A stretch of 64,000 nt of DNA from Mytilus californianus. Its lineage: Eukaryota > Mollusca > Bivalvia > Mytilida > Mytilidae. Below are positions 11,917 through 24,895 of the stretch, piece after piece (the stretch's first letter is position 1; the number at the start of each line of letters is the position of its first letter). The DNA lies in contig NW_026262581.1 of NCBI RefSeq assembly GCF_021869535.1, forward strand, positions 113,674,771 to 113,738,770, written 5' to 3'. The notes beneath the pieces are model-generated. The model worked only from the letters and a program-made list of their open reading frames with translations. It did not search any database and was not told the DNA's origin. Made by a program: the position numbers and the translations under genes.

Positions 11917-12067
11917 GGAATGACTGTAATATTTTTTTTGTCTATGAAGAAATAACATCAAAAATGTGGCGCACACTGAATAACTCGCGTAGCGGGTTAT
12001 TTAAAAGTGTGTACCACATTTTTTAGGTTATTTCGAATAGACAGAAAAAATATTACAGTCATTCCTT
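11917..12067. repeat. Long palindromic MITE-like element
   Basis: The arms of about 70 bp are near-perfectly inverted. AAGGAATGACTGTAATATTT at the left matches AAATATTACAGTCATTCCTT at the right, and AATGTGGCGCACAC faces GTGTGTACCACATT nearer the centre. The loop is a CGCGTAGCG sequence. It sits between the two copies of the 11.2/12.8 kb duplication. Confidence 0.75.
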
Positions 12068-12827
12068 ATAATTTAATTATAAAAAGGAGTAAATCATGAT
12101 AAAAACGTTGATGACGTCACGGTCACATGACAAAATTATGTCTATGAGCTGATAGACAAAACACTTTCTGCCAATCAGAAGACGTGTTACATCCAAAATT
12201 AAATTATTGTCAGTTGTCTTAAATCACATATGAAAAGTGAGCTTTTCTGGCATAATTGATAGATATTTCATATATAAGGTTGACTTTGAGCGTCTTTCAG
12301 GACCAAATCAGTTCAAATCTTTAACTAATCGAATTGACTGAAGTAAACATTTAAGTGTTTAAAAAATGTCAAAAATCTTTTCGTCAAATGTACTTCAAAT
12401 TTTAAGCCAAAATTAGCCCTGACCGGACCTTCTCCTTTAATACTAGTACTTTTTTAATTGTCAGAGAACTTGTTTAAAAGACAGAATGAATGGTTGTAGA
12501 CCACTTGATAGAAGCCGGGAGGAAACGATGTTTTTTTTTGTGTAGTTTAGGTAGCCAATACATAGTAATGACATAAAAGTGTTCAAAGGAGACCATATTA
12601 ACCTGAGTTGTGGAAAAATATATTTCATTTTAAAAACTTCCGTGTAGTATTTCGTCAAACCATTACCAAATAGTTGACTGTTTTGTCAACCAGTCCGAAA
12701 ACGTACTAGAAATTAACTTTTTAATCCGAGAAATGGGCGTATTATTGACCCTTTAAGTAATTTCTTATATTTTTAGAAATGTGACAACATTCATACATTT
12801 ATTTAATTAAGAATTAAGTGATTTGTA

Positions 12828-13500
12828 ATGACCTGGCCTGCGCTTAACAACCAATCTTACAAAATAAGTTTCGTTATTTCGCGAAATTTTAAAGTGTCTG
12901 TTAGAGGTTGCATTAGTCAATCATGTCAGTGCAACTTTTGACATATAAAAATCAGACTTTCACTGATATTTTCAATGTTTGGCTACAGACAAAAAATACA
13001 CTTTGTGATAAGATGTACAGCAATTGTTTGTAGTATGTATAATGTGATAACCCGTTCAGCATTTGTATGTGGAATGTATAATTCAATTCTTGCAAACATT
13101 TTTATTCTGTTATTTCTTTTGAAAATATTAGTTTTTGGTGGGATTCGTGTTGCTCATTCTTTAGTTTTCTATGTTGTGTTTTGTGTACTATTTTTTTGTC
13201 TGTTGGTCTTTTTTTTAGCCTTGGCGTTGTCGGTTTATTTTCGACTTACGAGTTTGAATGTCCTTTGGTATCTTTCGCCTCTCTTTTAGCTTTCTAGTTA
13301 TTTTATTTCTATATCATTGCAATTTGATTTCTATCACCATGTTGCTATTACAACAGCGATTTTCAGGAGAATTTACAGCAAAACCAAAGAATGATTATAT
13401 ATATAGTCATAGATTTTAATTTATCATTTTTGTTTTAGAGTTTATAATTATTGTTTTAGATTAGATAGATATGTTCGAAATAAAATCATAATTAAGGGTT
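12828..13500 (+). repeat. Direct duplication, copy B (carries a different insertion with TTAG repeats)
   Basis: This is the partner of 11245-11790. It lacks the insertion in copy A but has its own 154 bp insertion at 13132-13285, flanked by TTAG on both sides (13128-13131 and 13286-13289). Copy A has a single TTAG at the matching site. The inserted block is a recognised mussel dispersed repeat. The 104-codon ORF at 12975-13289 crosses the insertion and is not a gene. Confidence 0.78.
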
Positions 13501-13606
13501 TTGCTTCTGTTTTCCAAAGCGAACAACAATTAATCAATCAATAAAACAATGTTGTTTCAAAGGAAATAGATGTTAGTCGTTAACATTGTTTGTTGTGTAT
13601 ACTGAG

Positions 13607-13685
13607 AAAGTTATATCAAAGTGTTGTACAGTAATGTTTCTATCAAAGTGTTGTACAGTAATGTTTCTATCAAAGTAATGTTTCA
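13607..13685 (+). repeat. Short tandem repeat, ~27 bp unit
   Basis: The unit TATCAAAGTGTTGTACAGTA plus ATGTTTC is present twice, followed by a third shortened copy. Confidence 0.75.
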
Positions 13686-13699
13686 TAACAGTAACTTAC

Positions 13700-15140
13700 T
13701 GATATCTCTTCTCTTGTCATTCATATGTGTAAATACATGATTTATTCGCTTACTGGCATGGATATACGGATATTGTGTCATTAAAATTTGCTGTTACATT
13801 TTTTGGAAATGATTTTGAATTAAGAAATATATCTCCCTCATGCAAAGCTCTAATTCCTTGCCCGACCCTGGCTATACTTTGTTTTCTAAGCTCTTAATAA
13901 GTTTTGGATTTTCAAATATGCCTCGATCATCACTGAAGAGACATTTATTGTCTAAATGGTCATCTGGAGCAAACAAATTGGTTATTAAAAAAAGAAAGAA
14001 TACAGAAGATATGTATAATTGATTTAACGACTTCTTTATAACTTGTCGGGGAGTCCAAGTAGTATACATATGAAGTAAACACTAGCCTGTTAACTCTGAG
14101 CCGATCATAGTTGAAAAAAAATGTAAGTTTTCCTGTGGTTGTATCCACGTACTCGGATTCCTCTATCAATAAAAAATTCATCAAGAATCTTACTTATCTA
14201 TAACCAATAAAAATTATGTATGCCATCGCAGAATACGACTCCTAAAAGAATGTGTATATGGTGTATTCGTTACTTGATCGGAACTGGAAATGTCTGTCGA
14301 CTTTGTTTAAGACTATATTAGAATATAACGTTATATTCTTTCAGTGCGCGAGGCCTTGTTACAAAGTTCATTAGGTATGTTCGTCCGTAGAATTATATGT
14401 ATGAACTGTCAACAAGTTTAAAAACCTAGCCCTTGGTATGGACCTGAATACGTTGAATTATTGTCTTGCAAGTCGATAAAGTTTCAGCCAAATCATTTTG
14501 GCTTATATTGACAAAATTCAAACAAAGTGACTGCTATTACGAATAATTATTCAATATTCCTTTCTTGTAAATCTTAAAAGACAAAAATAAATCTACATTT
14601 AATTATATAATTCTGTTACTGTCATAACCGTAGCTAATGCCCATTCCACAAATCAGAACACAAGGCCGCATGCAATTACGTTATTGTTTAAAGCCCAGTA
14701 TTATCAGTCGATTTATTCTATGATAAATTGTAATTATGGTTTAATTATTGTATGGTCTTTTAGTTTTTTTCCGAGGTGACTTGCAATAATAATTCATTCT
14801 ATTTATGAAATCCTTAATTTACAATTCAAGATTTTGCAAGTTAAATACATCGTTCATCTTTCTCACTGCTTAATTACCAAATGGTAAACATAAATATGTA
14901 AAGCATATAAACAGTTTGTGTGAAATACATTACAGATTTTACACAAGGGTGTTACAAAATGCTGATAAAAATAAACAAATCAAAACAAAGTGCTAATTGT
15001 ATAATATTCTTTACATTGCACTCTTTATGTGTCATTATTTTGACTCAAATTTTATATTTCAAATGATATCGACTTTTTGTGTTTTTTTGTCCATGTTTCA
15101 AACTTTCGCTAAATGAAGTCATCTTAGAAAGAGATTAAAC
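13700..15140. other. Gene-free AT-rich stretch
   Basis: Three overlapping short ORFs at 13840-14184 on both strands lack domains, splice context or a recognisable family. No repeat structure was noted. Confidence 0.5.
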
Positions 15141-15149
15141 TCGCTGCAA

Positions 15150-15450
15150 TTGTTTGCACCTGTCCTTAGTCAGGAATCTGATGTTCAGTAGTTGTCGTTT
15201 GCTGATGTGGTTCATAAGTGTTTCTCGTTTCTTGTTTTTTATATAGATTAGACCGTTGGTTTTCCCGTTTGAATGGTTTTACACTAGTAATTTTTGGGGC
15301 CCTTTATAGCTTGCTGTTCGGTGTGAGCCAAGGCTCCGTGTTGAAGACCGTATTTTGACATATAATGGTTTACCTTTATAAATTTTGACTTGGATGGAGA
15401 GTTGTCTCATTGGCACTCATACCACATCTTCTTATATCTATATGATTACT
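15150..15450 (+). repeat. Mussel ~0.5 kb dispersed repeat, partial copy with tail
   Basis: It contains the family blocks GTAGTTGTCGTTTGCTGATG, TTTTCCCGTTTGAATGG and the tail TCTCATTGGCACTCATACC followed by ACATCTTC. It is one of at least ten copies in the window. Confidence 0.75.
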
Positions 15451-15712
15451 ACTTGGATTTGTTATCTAAGAAAAAACAAAACATTTGCTGGTATGTTATG
15501 ACAGAGCATGTTTTAACAAATAAAGTCTACTCGTATATTATGATATAAGAAGATTGATTTAGTGTTGCTCGCTTAATGTCCAGTAACAATTACTAAGTCT
15601 TCATAAATATCGGGACGAAAAACTATTAAAAATTAATACATTAGGTATGTTCTGCAAGGTGGGGTGACTTGGAAGAAGAGTGAGAAATTTGGAAGTGCAA
15701 CTGGAAAACAAT

Positions 15713-15898
15713 AGTTTGTTTAATAGCAGAAGAATCTTAGGACCTTGAATATAAGAAGAAACAAAATGACCCCTTTGTAAGTTTTACTTACAATATCATT
15801 GTCATAGTTTGTTTAATAGCAGAAGAATCTTAGGACCTTGAATATAAGAAGAAACAAAATGACCCCTTTGTAAGTTTTACTTACAATATCATTGTCAT
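15713..15898 (+). repeat. Recent tandem duplication, 93 bp unit x2
   Basis: The block starting AGTTTGTTTAATAGCAGAAG and ending CAATATCATTGTCAT occurs twice with no visible difference, so the duplication is recent. It is non-coding. Confidence 0.9.
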
Positions 15899-16854
15899 AG
15901 TTCCTCAATTTTCTAAAATTACTACTTATATGTTTAGCCTGTCGTAAATTCCACATGTCCACTTTGTCTTTGTGATGATAAACGGTTTTGTCCTGTAATT
16001 TCCGGTGAAACTTATCAAATGAAATGACTTTGAATTAGTATGACAGACGCTGCACGAATAGCAGGATACGATTGCCCTTTCAGCACACTGGGGTTTATAT
16101 AATGTGATTTCAGTTGTTACCAACCCCCCTTTTATCTGTCTGTTTAATACCTTATATTCAATTCATTTCATATTTTGTTCTTTGTGTAGAAACAAATATG
16201 CATGTATAACGGAAAGTAACGCTATGAATTATATTTCAAAACTGAAATCAGGCCAGACGTAATGCACATTGTTTTTTTTTTTACATACAGAGATGCTATG
16301 ATTATATTTGATGGAGCATTTACCATTGAAGACAGCGATATGACAAGTCTTGTCTCGGTTGCAGCCTTGTAGAACAGAACTGTCAAAATACTCGCTAACT
16401 AAATTTGCTTTAATGACCACTCATGTGCTATTGAACGTGTTATGTATTTTTGCTACAAGATAGTTATTTTTTCTGCAGTAACAATCAATAAAAACGCTTT
16501 TTGGAGTTCATTAATTCCCGGAGTTTACCAAAAACTATCCTCTGAGGTTGAAAGTTGATAATGTAATTCCAAGTTTTAAGTTGGGTACTTTAAACTCATT
16601 CTGTTTGTGTATGTGGATACGTACTTTCTTTGTCGCTAGCGTCTCTTGTTGTTTAAACGGATTAAACTTGCGCGTTGTTAATTGTATATTTTCAAAACAT
16701 GACACGAAGAGACATTACTGTTTGAAAAATGCGCATCTGTGACCTTTCAATAATATTATTAGACGCCCAGTCTGATTGATTATTAGTCCTGAAGATACCA
16801 AAAGTGCATTAAATCAGCATTTTGATGATTGATTGAAAATATGGAAACAACAAA

Positions 16855-17095
16855 TAGGAGATTTTCAGTGACAAAATTAAGAAACCGTTTCGAATCTTCA
16901 ACTCTTTTTAAAAGTTTTTGATTCTCATATATTTTGGCTTTATTTTGGAAGTATTTCCCAAAGATGATCTTGGCGCTTGACTAAAAATACGGGAAGTATA
17001 AAAAGGAAATTTTCAGTGACAAAATTGAGAAACCGTTTTGAATCTTTAACTGTTGTTTCCAATTATCATATATTTTGGCTTTGAACATAAATCTT
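16855..17095 (+). repeat. Diverged tandem duplication, ~148 bp period
   Basis: TTTTCAGTGACAAAATTAAG and the following GAAACCGTTT and CATATATTTTGGCTTT blocks recur about 148 bp downstream with substitutions and a short deletion. Confidence 0.7.
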
Positions 17096-17099
17096 GGGA

Positions 17100-18250
17100 C
17101 TATATCCCGTTGAAGTACTTGAGTCTTGTGGTTTATAGAAAATTATTGTCGATGTTTGCATAATTTGTTGTATGTTTTAAAAATTATCCAGATTGTTGTC
17201 TAGTGGAATGGAATTGTCATAACGTAAGTACACCCTTTTGTTTATTCGCAACATAACTTTACAATGGCAGGATGTCTTGCGAAACATCGCTTAAAAAGTA
17301 ATTACACGATTTTAGATCAAAGGAAACTTATAAGTACCAACATATCTGATATGCTATCCTTTGTTTAGGGGTTAAATTCTGGGTCATTAAAAGTACACGC
17401 AAAACTAATTTCTAATAATTGTTAATGCAAGAATACTTATTGTTTCGCATGCATTATCTTCTAACTTTTAAAATTGGTACCATTAATAGAAAAGGTTTAA
17501 ATGTTGCTATCTTTCTGATAACGAGAAATTTATTTGCGTAGAGAATTATCCAGATAGCATGGTTCGCGTGGAAAGATTAATTTTGAAAATTTTAAATATT
17601 CAGTTTAAAGCTTTCAGTTTTAAATTTTAAACAGAAGAAATTCTGAAAAAAAAGAAACAATATTTATTTACAGGAAAATTAAATATTTTGTTTTTATAGG
17701 AATTTCCAGAAACATATATTACCGAAAATAGATGAAAACTAGATCCATTAATACGAATGGATGTTGCCCATTGCACGAACTGTGTATTATTCCGTGTGAT
17801 TATTCACAATGAATACTGCAATTCTAGAGTCTATATTTTTTTTAAAGCAGTTTTGCAAAGTGGGCATCGTAAATAAGCGGGGTTAATACGACATACCTCC
17901 TAGTGAGAATATGATTATATTTTTTTTTATATTGCCATATTTCTTGTCTTCTTTGCTGTTTCACCTTGATGACTGTTCTCTACTTCTAACAAACGGATTA
18001 AAGGGTTCCTGTAAAGACAAAAAAGTACTTGAAAATCGACAATAAATCTGTTTAACAAACTGTTGAAACTATAAGCTTTGTAGGTAATAACGGCTCATTA
18101 ACAGAACAATTTGTAGAAAAGAATAAACAAATGTATATATGCATAGAACATTAAAGCGAATCATTAACAAACTATTAATACCAGATACACATGGTTTAGG
18201 AATCTGCCAGCAAGATCTTTGACTGAGTTGGACAATCATTCACTTTTATA
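17100..18250. other. Gene-free stretch before the minisatellite
   Basis: AT-rich sequence with no supported ORF, RNA gene or repeat recognised. Confidence 0.5.
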
Positions 18251-18254
18251 TCTA

Positions 18255-20712
18255 ACAGAAACAAATGTCACAGGAGTGATTGGTAAAAAACAGAAACACC
18301 TGTCACATGTATGATTGGCAATTACCAGAAACACTTGTCACAGGGGGGATTGGTAACCACAAAAAACACCTGTCACAAGAGTGATTGGTAACTACAAGAG
18401 ACACCTGTCGCTGGAGTGATTGGTAAATACTAGAAACACCTGTCACATGAGTGATTGGGAAATGCTAGAAACACCTGTCACAGGAGTGATTGGGAAATAC
18501 TAGAAACACCTGTCACAGGAGTGATTGGGAAATACTAGAAACACCTGTCACAGGAGTGATTGGGAAATACTAGAAACACAGGTCACAGGAGTGATTGGGA
18601 ACTACTAGAAACACCTGTCACAGGGGGGATTGGTAACTACAAGAAAGACTTCTCACTGGAGGTATTGGTAATCACCAGAAACATCTGTCACATGAGTGAT
18701 TGGTAACCATCAGAAACACCTGCCACAGGAGTGATTTGTAACTACCAGAAACACCTGTCACAGGAGGGATTGGTAAACACCAGAAACACTTGTCGCAGGA
18801 GGAATTGGTAACCACTAGAAACACCTGTCGCAGGAGGAATTGGTAACCACAAAAAACACCTGTCAAAGGAGTGATTGGTAACTACAAGAAAGAATTCTCA
18901 CTGGAGGTATTGGAAATCACCAGAAACATCTGTCACAGGAGTGATTGGTAACCAACAGAAGCACCTGTCACAGGAGTGATTGGTAACCACCAGAAACATA
19001 TGTCACATGAGATATTGATAACCACCAGAAACACTTGTCACATGAGGTATTGGTAACCACCAGAAACACTTGTCACAGGAGTGATTGGTAACCATCAGAA
19101 ACATATGTCACATGAGGTATTGGTAACCACCAGACACATTTGTCATATGAGTGATTGGTAACCACTAGAAACACCTGTCACAGGAGTGATCGGTAACCAC
19201 CAGAAAAATCTGTCACGGGAGGTTTTGGTAACCATCAGAAACACTTGTCACAGGAGTGATTGGCAACAACCAGAAACATATGTCACATGAGGGATTTGTA
19301 ATTACCAGAAACACCTGTCACTAGAGGTATTGGTAACCACCAGAATAACCTGTCACGCAAGTGATTGGTAACCATCAGAAACACCTGTCACATGATTGAT
19401 TGGTAGCCACAAGATACACCTGCCACCGGTGTGATTGGTAACCACAAGAAACACCTGTCGCCGGAGTAATTGGTAACCACAAAAAACACCTGTCACAGGG
19501 GGGATTTGTAACTACCAAAAGCACCTGTCTTTGGAGATATTGGTAACCACCAGATTAACCTGTCAAAGAAGTGATTGGTAACTTACAGAAACACCTGTCA
19601 CAGGAATGATTGGTAACGACAAGAGACACCTGTCGCAGTGATTGGTAACCACAAAAACACTTGTCACAGAAGGGATTAGTAACCACAATAAACACCTGTC
19701 ACATGGGTGATTGATAAAAACTAGAAACACCTGTCACTGAGGGGATAGGTAACTACAAAAAAACTTGTCACTGGAGGTATTGGTAACCAACAGAAACATC
19801 TGTCACAGGCGTGATTGGTAACTACCAGAAACATCTGTCACAGGTGTGATTGATAACTACCAGAATAAACTGTCACATGATGAGTGATTGGTAACCACCA
19901 GAAACATATGTCACATGAGGGATTTGTAATTACCAGAAACACCTGTCACATGAGGGATTGGAAGGTACTTGAATCACCTACCACCTTAGTTATTAGTAAC
20001 TACCAGACACATTTTTCATATGAGTGATTGGTAACACTAGAAACATCTGTCACCGGAGGGATTGGTAACTACCAAATTCACCTGTCACATGTATGATTAG
20101 TAAACATTAGAAACACCTGTCACAGAAGTGATTGGTAACCATCAGAAACATGCACTTGTCACATGAGTGATTGGTAACTTCAAGAAACATCTTTCCAGTG
20201 TGATTAGTAACTACCAAAAGCACTTGTCACATGTATGATTAGTAAACATCAGAAACACTTGTCACAAGAGGGATTGATAACAACCAGAAACACCTGTCAC
20301 GGGAGTGATTGGTAACTACAAGAAACACCTGTCACGGGAGAGATTTGTAACTACAAGAAACACCTGTCACGGGAGTGATTTGTAGCCACCAGAAACACCT
20401 GTCAGAGGAGGTATTGGTAACCACCAGAAACACTTGTCACAGGAGTGATTGGTAACTACCAGAAACATCTGTCATATGAGTGATTGGTAGCTACATGAAA
20501 CACCTGTCACAAGAGTGATTAGTAACTACCAGAAACAGAGTGATTGGTAACCATTAGAAACACTTGTCACAAGAGTGATTGGTAACTTTCAGAAACACCT
20601 GTCACTAGAGGTATTGGTAACTACTTAAAACACCTGTCACCGGAGCGCTTACTAACTACCAGAAACATGCCACAGGAATGGTTGGTAACAATCAAATACC
20701 TGTGAAATGTGT
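18255..20712 (+). repeat. 35 bp minisatellite, about 70 copies
   Basis: The consensus unit reads GTGATTGGTAACCACCAG followed by AAACACCTGTCACAGGA. Copies are contiguous, with point changes and occasional indels; local runs at 18425-18600 are almost identical. Each consensus unit contains two odd palindromes, GGTAACC and CCTGTCACAGG, plus an E-box CACCTG. The unit length is not a multiple of three and the frame is broken throughout, so the minus-strand ORF at 18672-18866 is an artefact. There are no non-repetitive spacers, so it is not CRISPR-like. Confidence 0.95.
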
Positions 20713-20879
20713 TTTTAAGATGAGACATATGAATCAGTTCAATGATTGTCCGATACCATCAATGTTTTTTTCATTAAAGAGCCGAAGGAGAAATTGCAAC
20801 ATTACGTAGATAATTATCACAACTTTAAGCCATAGATTTATTCTGAGGAAAATGATGAGAAATCAAATTAACTATTTTT

Positions 20880-21130
20880 ATCAAACAGCCTTCGGTTTAA
20901 AGAGAGAGAGAAGATATCAAGGGAGAAACAGACAACACAATGATAAAAATAAAAAGACAAAAAGATGAACAACATTAAAAAAACACTACACAGAAACCTA
21001 AAGATTGAAAATACAAACCACATTAACAACCGAGGGTTGAACTCGTGTGCTCCAGAAAGGTAAGTTTTCCCTGCTCCACTAGTCGCATCCGGTATTAAGA
21101 TTAAAATGCGAGTCTTAAAAAAGAGCACAC
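20880..21130 (-). repeat. Mussel dispersed repeat, reverse orientation, degraded
   Basis: It resembles 9850-10140 and the reverse of 13132-13285. Blocks such as CCTGCTCCACTAGTCGCATC are typical of the family. The 86-codon ORF here is repeat-derived. Confidence 0.5.
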
Positions 21131-22499
21131 ACGGAAGAAAAAAATCTCAGAACCTTTAAAAACGGTTGTATGGGAAAAGAACTAAAATTGACGAACGCAA
21201 CATAGAGTATTTGAAAAAGAAGAAAATATTAAGATATCTGTATGAATTTTAAATTGCAACACAACTTGGCAGTAATATTGATTCATCATAACATATTAAT
21301 CCACATTCATTCTAGAAATATCTATATATATTTATCTAAAATATTGCTTTTCTCTCTCTCTGTTTTTTTTCCATCATTTTGTCGGGAGAAATTCTTTTAT
21401 TATGTTCTAATGAAATGTCGGCGATTAAACACTAGCAATCAAAAGCTGTGATATACAGTAAAGCATACCTTGAACGTTTTGTATATGCAAAATACTAAAG
21501 GAAAATGAATTTTAGATTGATTGGTATTAGTCTATGAGACATCAAAGATAAGAATAAGAAAACAAAATGTATCTGACGAGATTAAAGCTGTTAGAAGTAT
21601 GTTTATCAAACTGTTCAAAGATTTCGAGTGCTTCATGTCTTTAAGACGTGAAATCTGAAGAATCATACAAAAATAAATGGATGTTACTATCTTTTATGAA
21701 AACCAATTCATGATTTTTTATTTCATTCATAAAACAAAGACATAAATGTAAATAGAGTCCTGGTAATTCTTACAGAGGATAAATAACAGAAACAAAGGTC
21801 ATATTTTTTCAAGGGAGATGAGAAAAAAAAAAGAAACGAAAAAGTGATGCATCTTTGAAGTATGTCTGGCAATATGTTTGGGATTTCGGCTATTTGTTTT
21901 CTAACTTGAGCGGTGTAATGAGTGCTTAGATTATCCTTGCTACGATACGTATAATTTAACTTCCGTAAAAATGAAGAAGTCATACAAAGAAAGATATCTT
22001 AATTGACGAAATAATTTTATCATCTGTCGTTACTTAAGTGAGTTGAGTTGATTTTCATGCTATCACCACCACAAGACACCAATATATTAATGATTCTAAC
22101 GATGAAATCTTTAGGCGTGTAAAATTGATATTTTATTGTAACAATCATTATAATTATCATCAATTAGTTTTATGAATCACGAATATGATTTGCATGTTAA
22201 AGTCTCAATACAGCATATGAAGTTATATCGACCAAAAAAAATTTCAGAAACTAAATTCGAACGAACGATACAAAACGGTAATTTGCAAATAATGCTGATT
22301 GTTTAAAAAATGCTTAACAATGAAAAAACTAAATCAACATAAAATTTTGAAAAAAACTGAATAGATACACAGATGTATGGGAACAGTGATTATATTCTGT
22401 ACATAATTATTGTCTTGTTATTAATTTTATGGATTTACAAGAATATGAATACAGACTGGAAAATCTCACTCTTCTTTTGCTTTTATAACTTCTGTGGTT

Positions 22500-23555
22500 T
22501 ATCTCTCTAGACAAGACAAGACAATGCTTTATTTAAGTCTCGCCTCTTAATTGTCCACCGCGTAACACGTTGCGGGAGACATGGAAATACCGGGCGTCCG
22601 TCCGTCCGTCCGTCCGTCTTGTCTGTCCGTCCGTCCAGTCTTGTTAGCGCTCTCAAGTGTACAATTCTTGCCAGATTTTTATGAAACTTATATTATAGGT
22701 TTATATTAGCAATGTCTTGGACGAGTTTATAAATCAGTGCCGATCAATAATTTTTAAAGAGTTATGTCCCTTGGGAAACATTAATTTTATGGAAAATTGC
22801 ATCGATCATATGTTAATATCAGCAATTTCTTGGACGAGTTCAAAAATCAGTGCCGATCAATTATTTTTAAAAGAGATATGCCCCTTGGAAAAATAGATTA
22901 TTTGGAGAATTGCATTGTTAGCGCTCTCATATTTACAATTCTTGACAGAATTTTATGAAACTTAAATCATAGGTTTATATTAGTAATGTCTTGGACAAAT
23001 TTGAAAATCAGTGCCGATCAATAATTTTTAAAAGAGTTATGTCCTTTGAAATATTGATTATATGGAAAATTGGCTTATGAGCGCTCTAATGTGTACAGTT
23101 CTTTCCAGATTTTTATGAAATTTATATTAAAGGTTTATATCATCAATGTACTTGAAGAGTTTAAAAATCAGTGCCAATCAATTATGTTTAAAAGAGTTAT
23201 GCTCTTTGAAAATATTGCTTACTAGTATATGGAAAATTGCAATGTTATCGCTCTCGTGTGTTCAATTCTTTCCAGAATTTTATGAAACTTATATCATAGG
23301 TTTATATCAGCAATGTCTTTGACACGTTCGAAAATAAGTTCAGATCAAATATTTTTAACGAGTTATGCCCCTTGGAAATATGAATTATAATGGAATCGCA
23401 TTGCATTTGCTCTGAAGTCTTCATTTCTCTTAAGATATTAATAAAAAGTTTCAAAGAACAAAAAAGTGCTTTTTTTAGTTATTGCCCTTGTACCTTGGAT
23501 AGATAAATTATGTGCAACGCGGGGGACATTGGAACTCTGTTCTTTTATTTGATTA
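22500..23555 (+). mobile_element. Array-bearing bivalve element with TCCG microsatellite head
   Basis: The left part has CGCGTAACACGTTGCGGGAG and then a (TCCG)n run near 22595-22635. Next come about five ~160 bp units of the type seen at 7985-8935, and then the same unique tail with GCAACGCGGGGGACATTGG. Units here are more diverged and one is truncated. No coding capacity was seen, so it is non-autonomous. Confidence 0.78.
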
Positions 23556-24149
23556 GACATACAAATAGTTAATGAAAAATAGTCATAAAACATACAAGAG
23601 CAACTTTAAAAAACTATCTGACTTAATGCTACTTGCAAGGATTATACCTTAGCATTGAATTATATATAGAATTGAATCTTTGTATTTCGGGGATAAATGT
23701 TAATTCGCTGATAAACAATCTGAAAAACACTCTGAAACAAAGCTAAATTGTTTTCATTAAATTTTTTATCCTGATATAATCGGGTATTGAGAATAAATGA
23801 GGTAGGGCCAATTTTTCTAAATTTGTTTCACACAAGTGCCATTTTTATAAAAAGTCTTTCGATCTTGACTTATCAACAGTATCAAAATGTATGTAAGGTT
23901 TTAACAGTATCGTAGGTTACTTATAAACTGATCAAAACCTGCAATTATGAGTATTTAACTCCAAAATATATAAAACTTCGTTAACCAAAACCAAAATTAT
24001 GTTCGGAGTAAAGACATGTATTGTCATCGGATACCACTGCATTAATTTTTTGGTTAGCGTCATCCGTCGATTTAACTTGACAAAAATATGTAAAATCTGT
24101 AATTTTGTATCAAATTGCATTCATTAGCACCATGAAGCGCTAAATAGCA

Positions 24150-24245
24150 TATAAAATAAGAATATGTGGTATGATTGCCAATGAGACAACTCTCCATCAG
24201 AGACAAAAGGACGTAAAAGTTAACAACTAAAGGTCATCGTAGCAT
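24150..24245 (-). repeat. Tail fragment of the mussel ~0.5 kb repeat
   Basis: Reverse-strand copy of the TCTCATTGGCAATCATACC tail. Confidence 0.75.
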
Positions 24246-24764
24246 GTTTATTTTATGGAAACATTTTCAAAATTGTTGGTTTTATTTTTTTTATAGTACT
24301 AAATAGATGATAATGTTCAATTTCCAGTGGGATTTGAATACCTTTGACCCTGCGAATGAGAATGAAACAAATACAGGGAAAATTGGTCCTTCGTCTTTAC
24401 TATCAAACTTATCCTCTTGCTTAGATATAAGAAATTGTTCTCAGGTTTTAGTTCTTCCTTGTTTGCAGGAAAAACCATAACATATGCAAGAATGTTTTAT
24501 AATTATTGGCCTTTTCGTTGCATTGCAATCTTGGTTCAATAGTTATTATACGAGATATGATATCAGTCAGCATTTGTACAACAACATAACCCTTTAATAT
24601 TTATCACTATAACTTGGAAAGATGGAAAGATCATCTTCGTGTTTAACTGCTGTCAACCTCAGATTTTCAAGTAATATATCACTATAGATAGTGCAATGCC
24701 TGTCAATTACTGCACGTTTTAGCTAGCTATAAAACTAGGTTGTACCCGTCAATTTCTTCGGAAA

Positions 24765-24895
24765 TGCTTGTACCAAGTCAGGAATATGACAGTTGTTTTC
24801 CATATTTTCAGTTGGTTGATATAGTCGAGCATTTGATTTCGTCAGGTTTTATGGACTTCCTCCTTTTGAATTTACCTTAAAGTGCGTTATGTTTG
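24765..24895 (+). repeat. Dispersed repeat with AGTCAGGAATATGACAGTTG
   Basis: The same block recurs near 46115-46225, with a related tail at 54010-54075 (GGGACTTTCTGTTTTGAATT). It is a mussel repeat family distinct from the TCTCATTGG family. Confidence 0.65.

Noticed and set aside
13840..14184. Overlapping short ORFs on both strands
   Set aside because: No domain, no splice context, and mutually exclusive frames.
18672..18866. 64-codon minus-strand ORF in the minisatellite
   Set aside because: The 35 bp unit is not a multiple of three, and the ORF is a chance open stretch of repeats.
18255..20712. CRISPR-like array
   Set aside because: Units are contiguous and degenerate with no unique spacers, in a eukaryotic genome.
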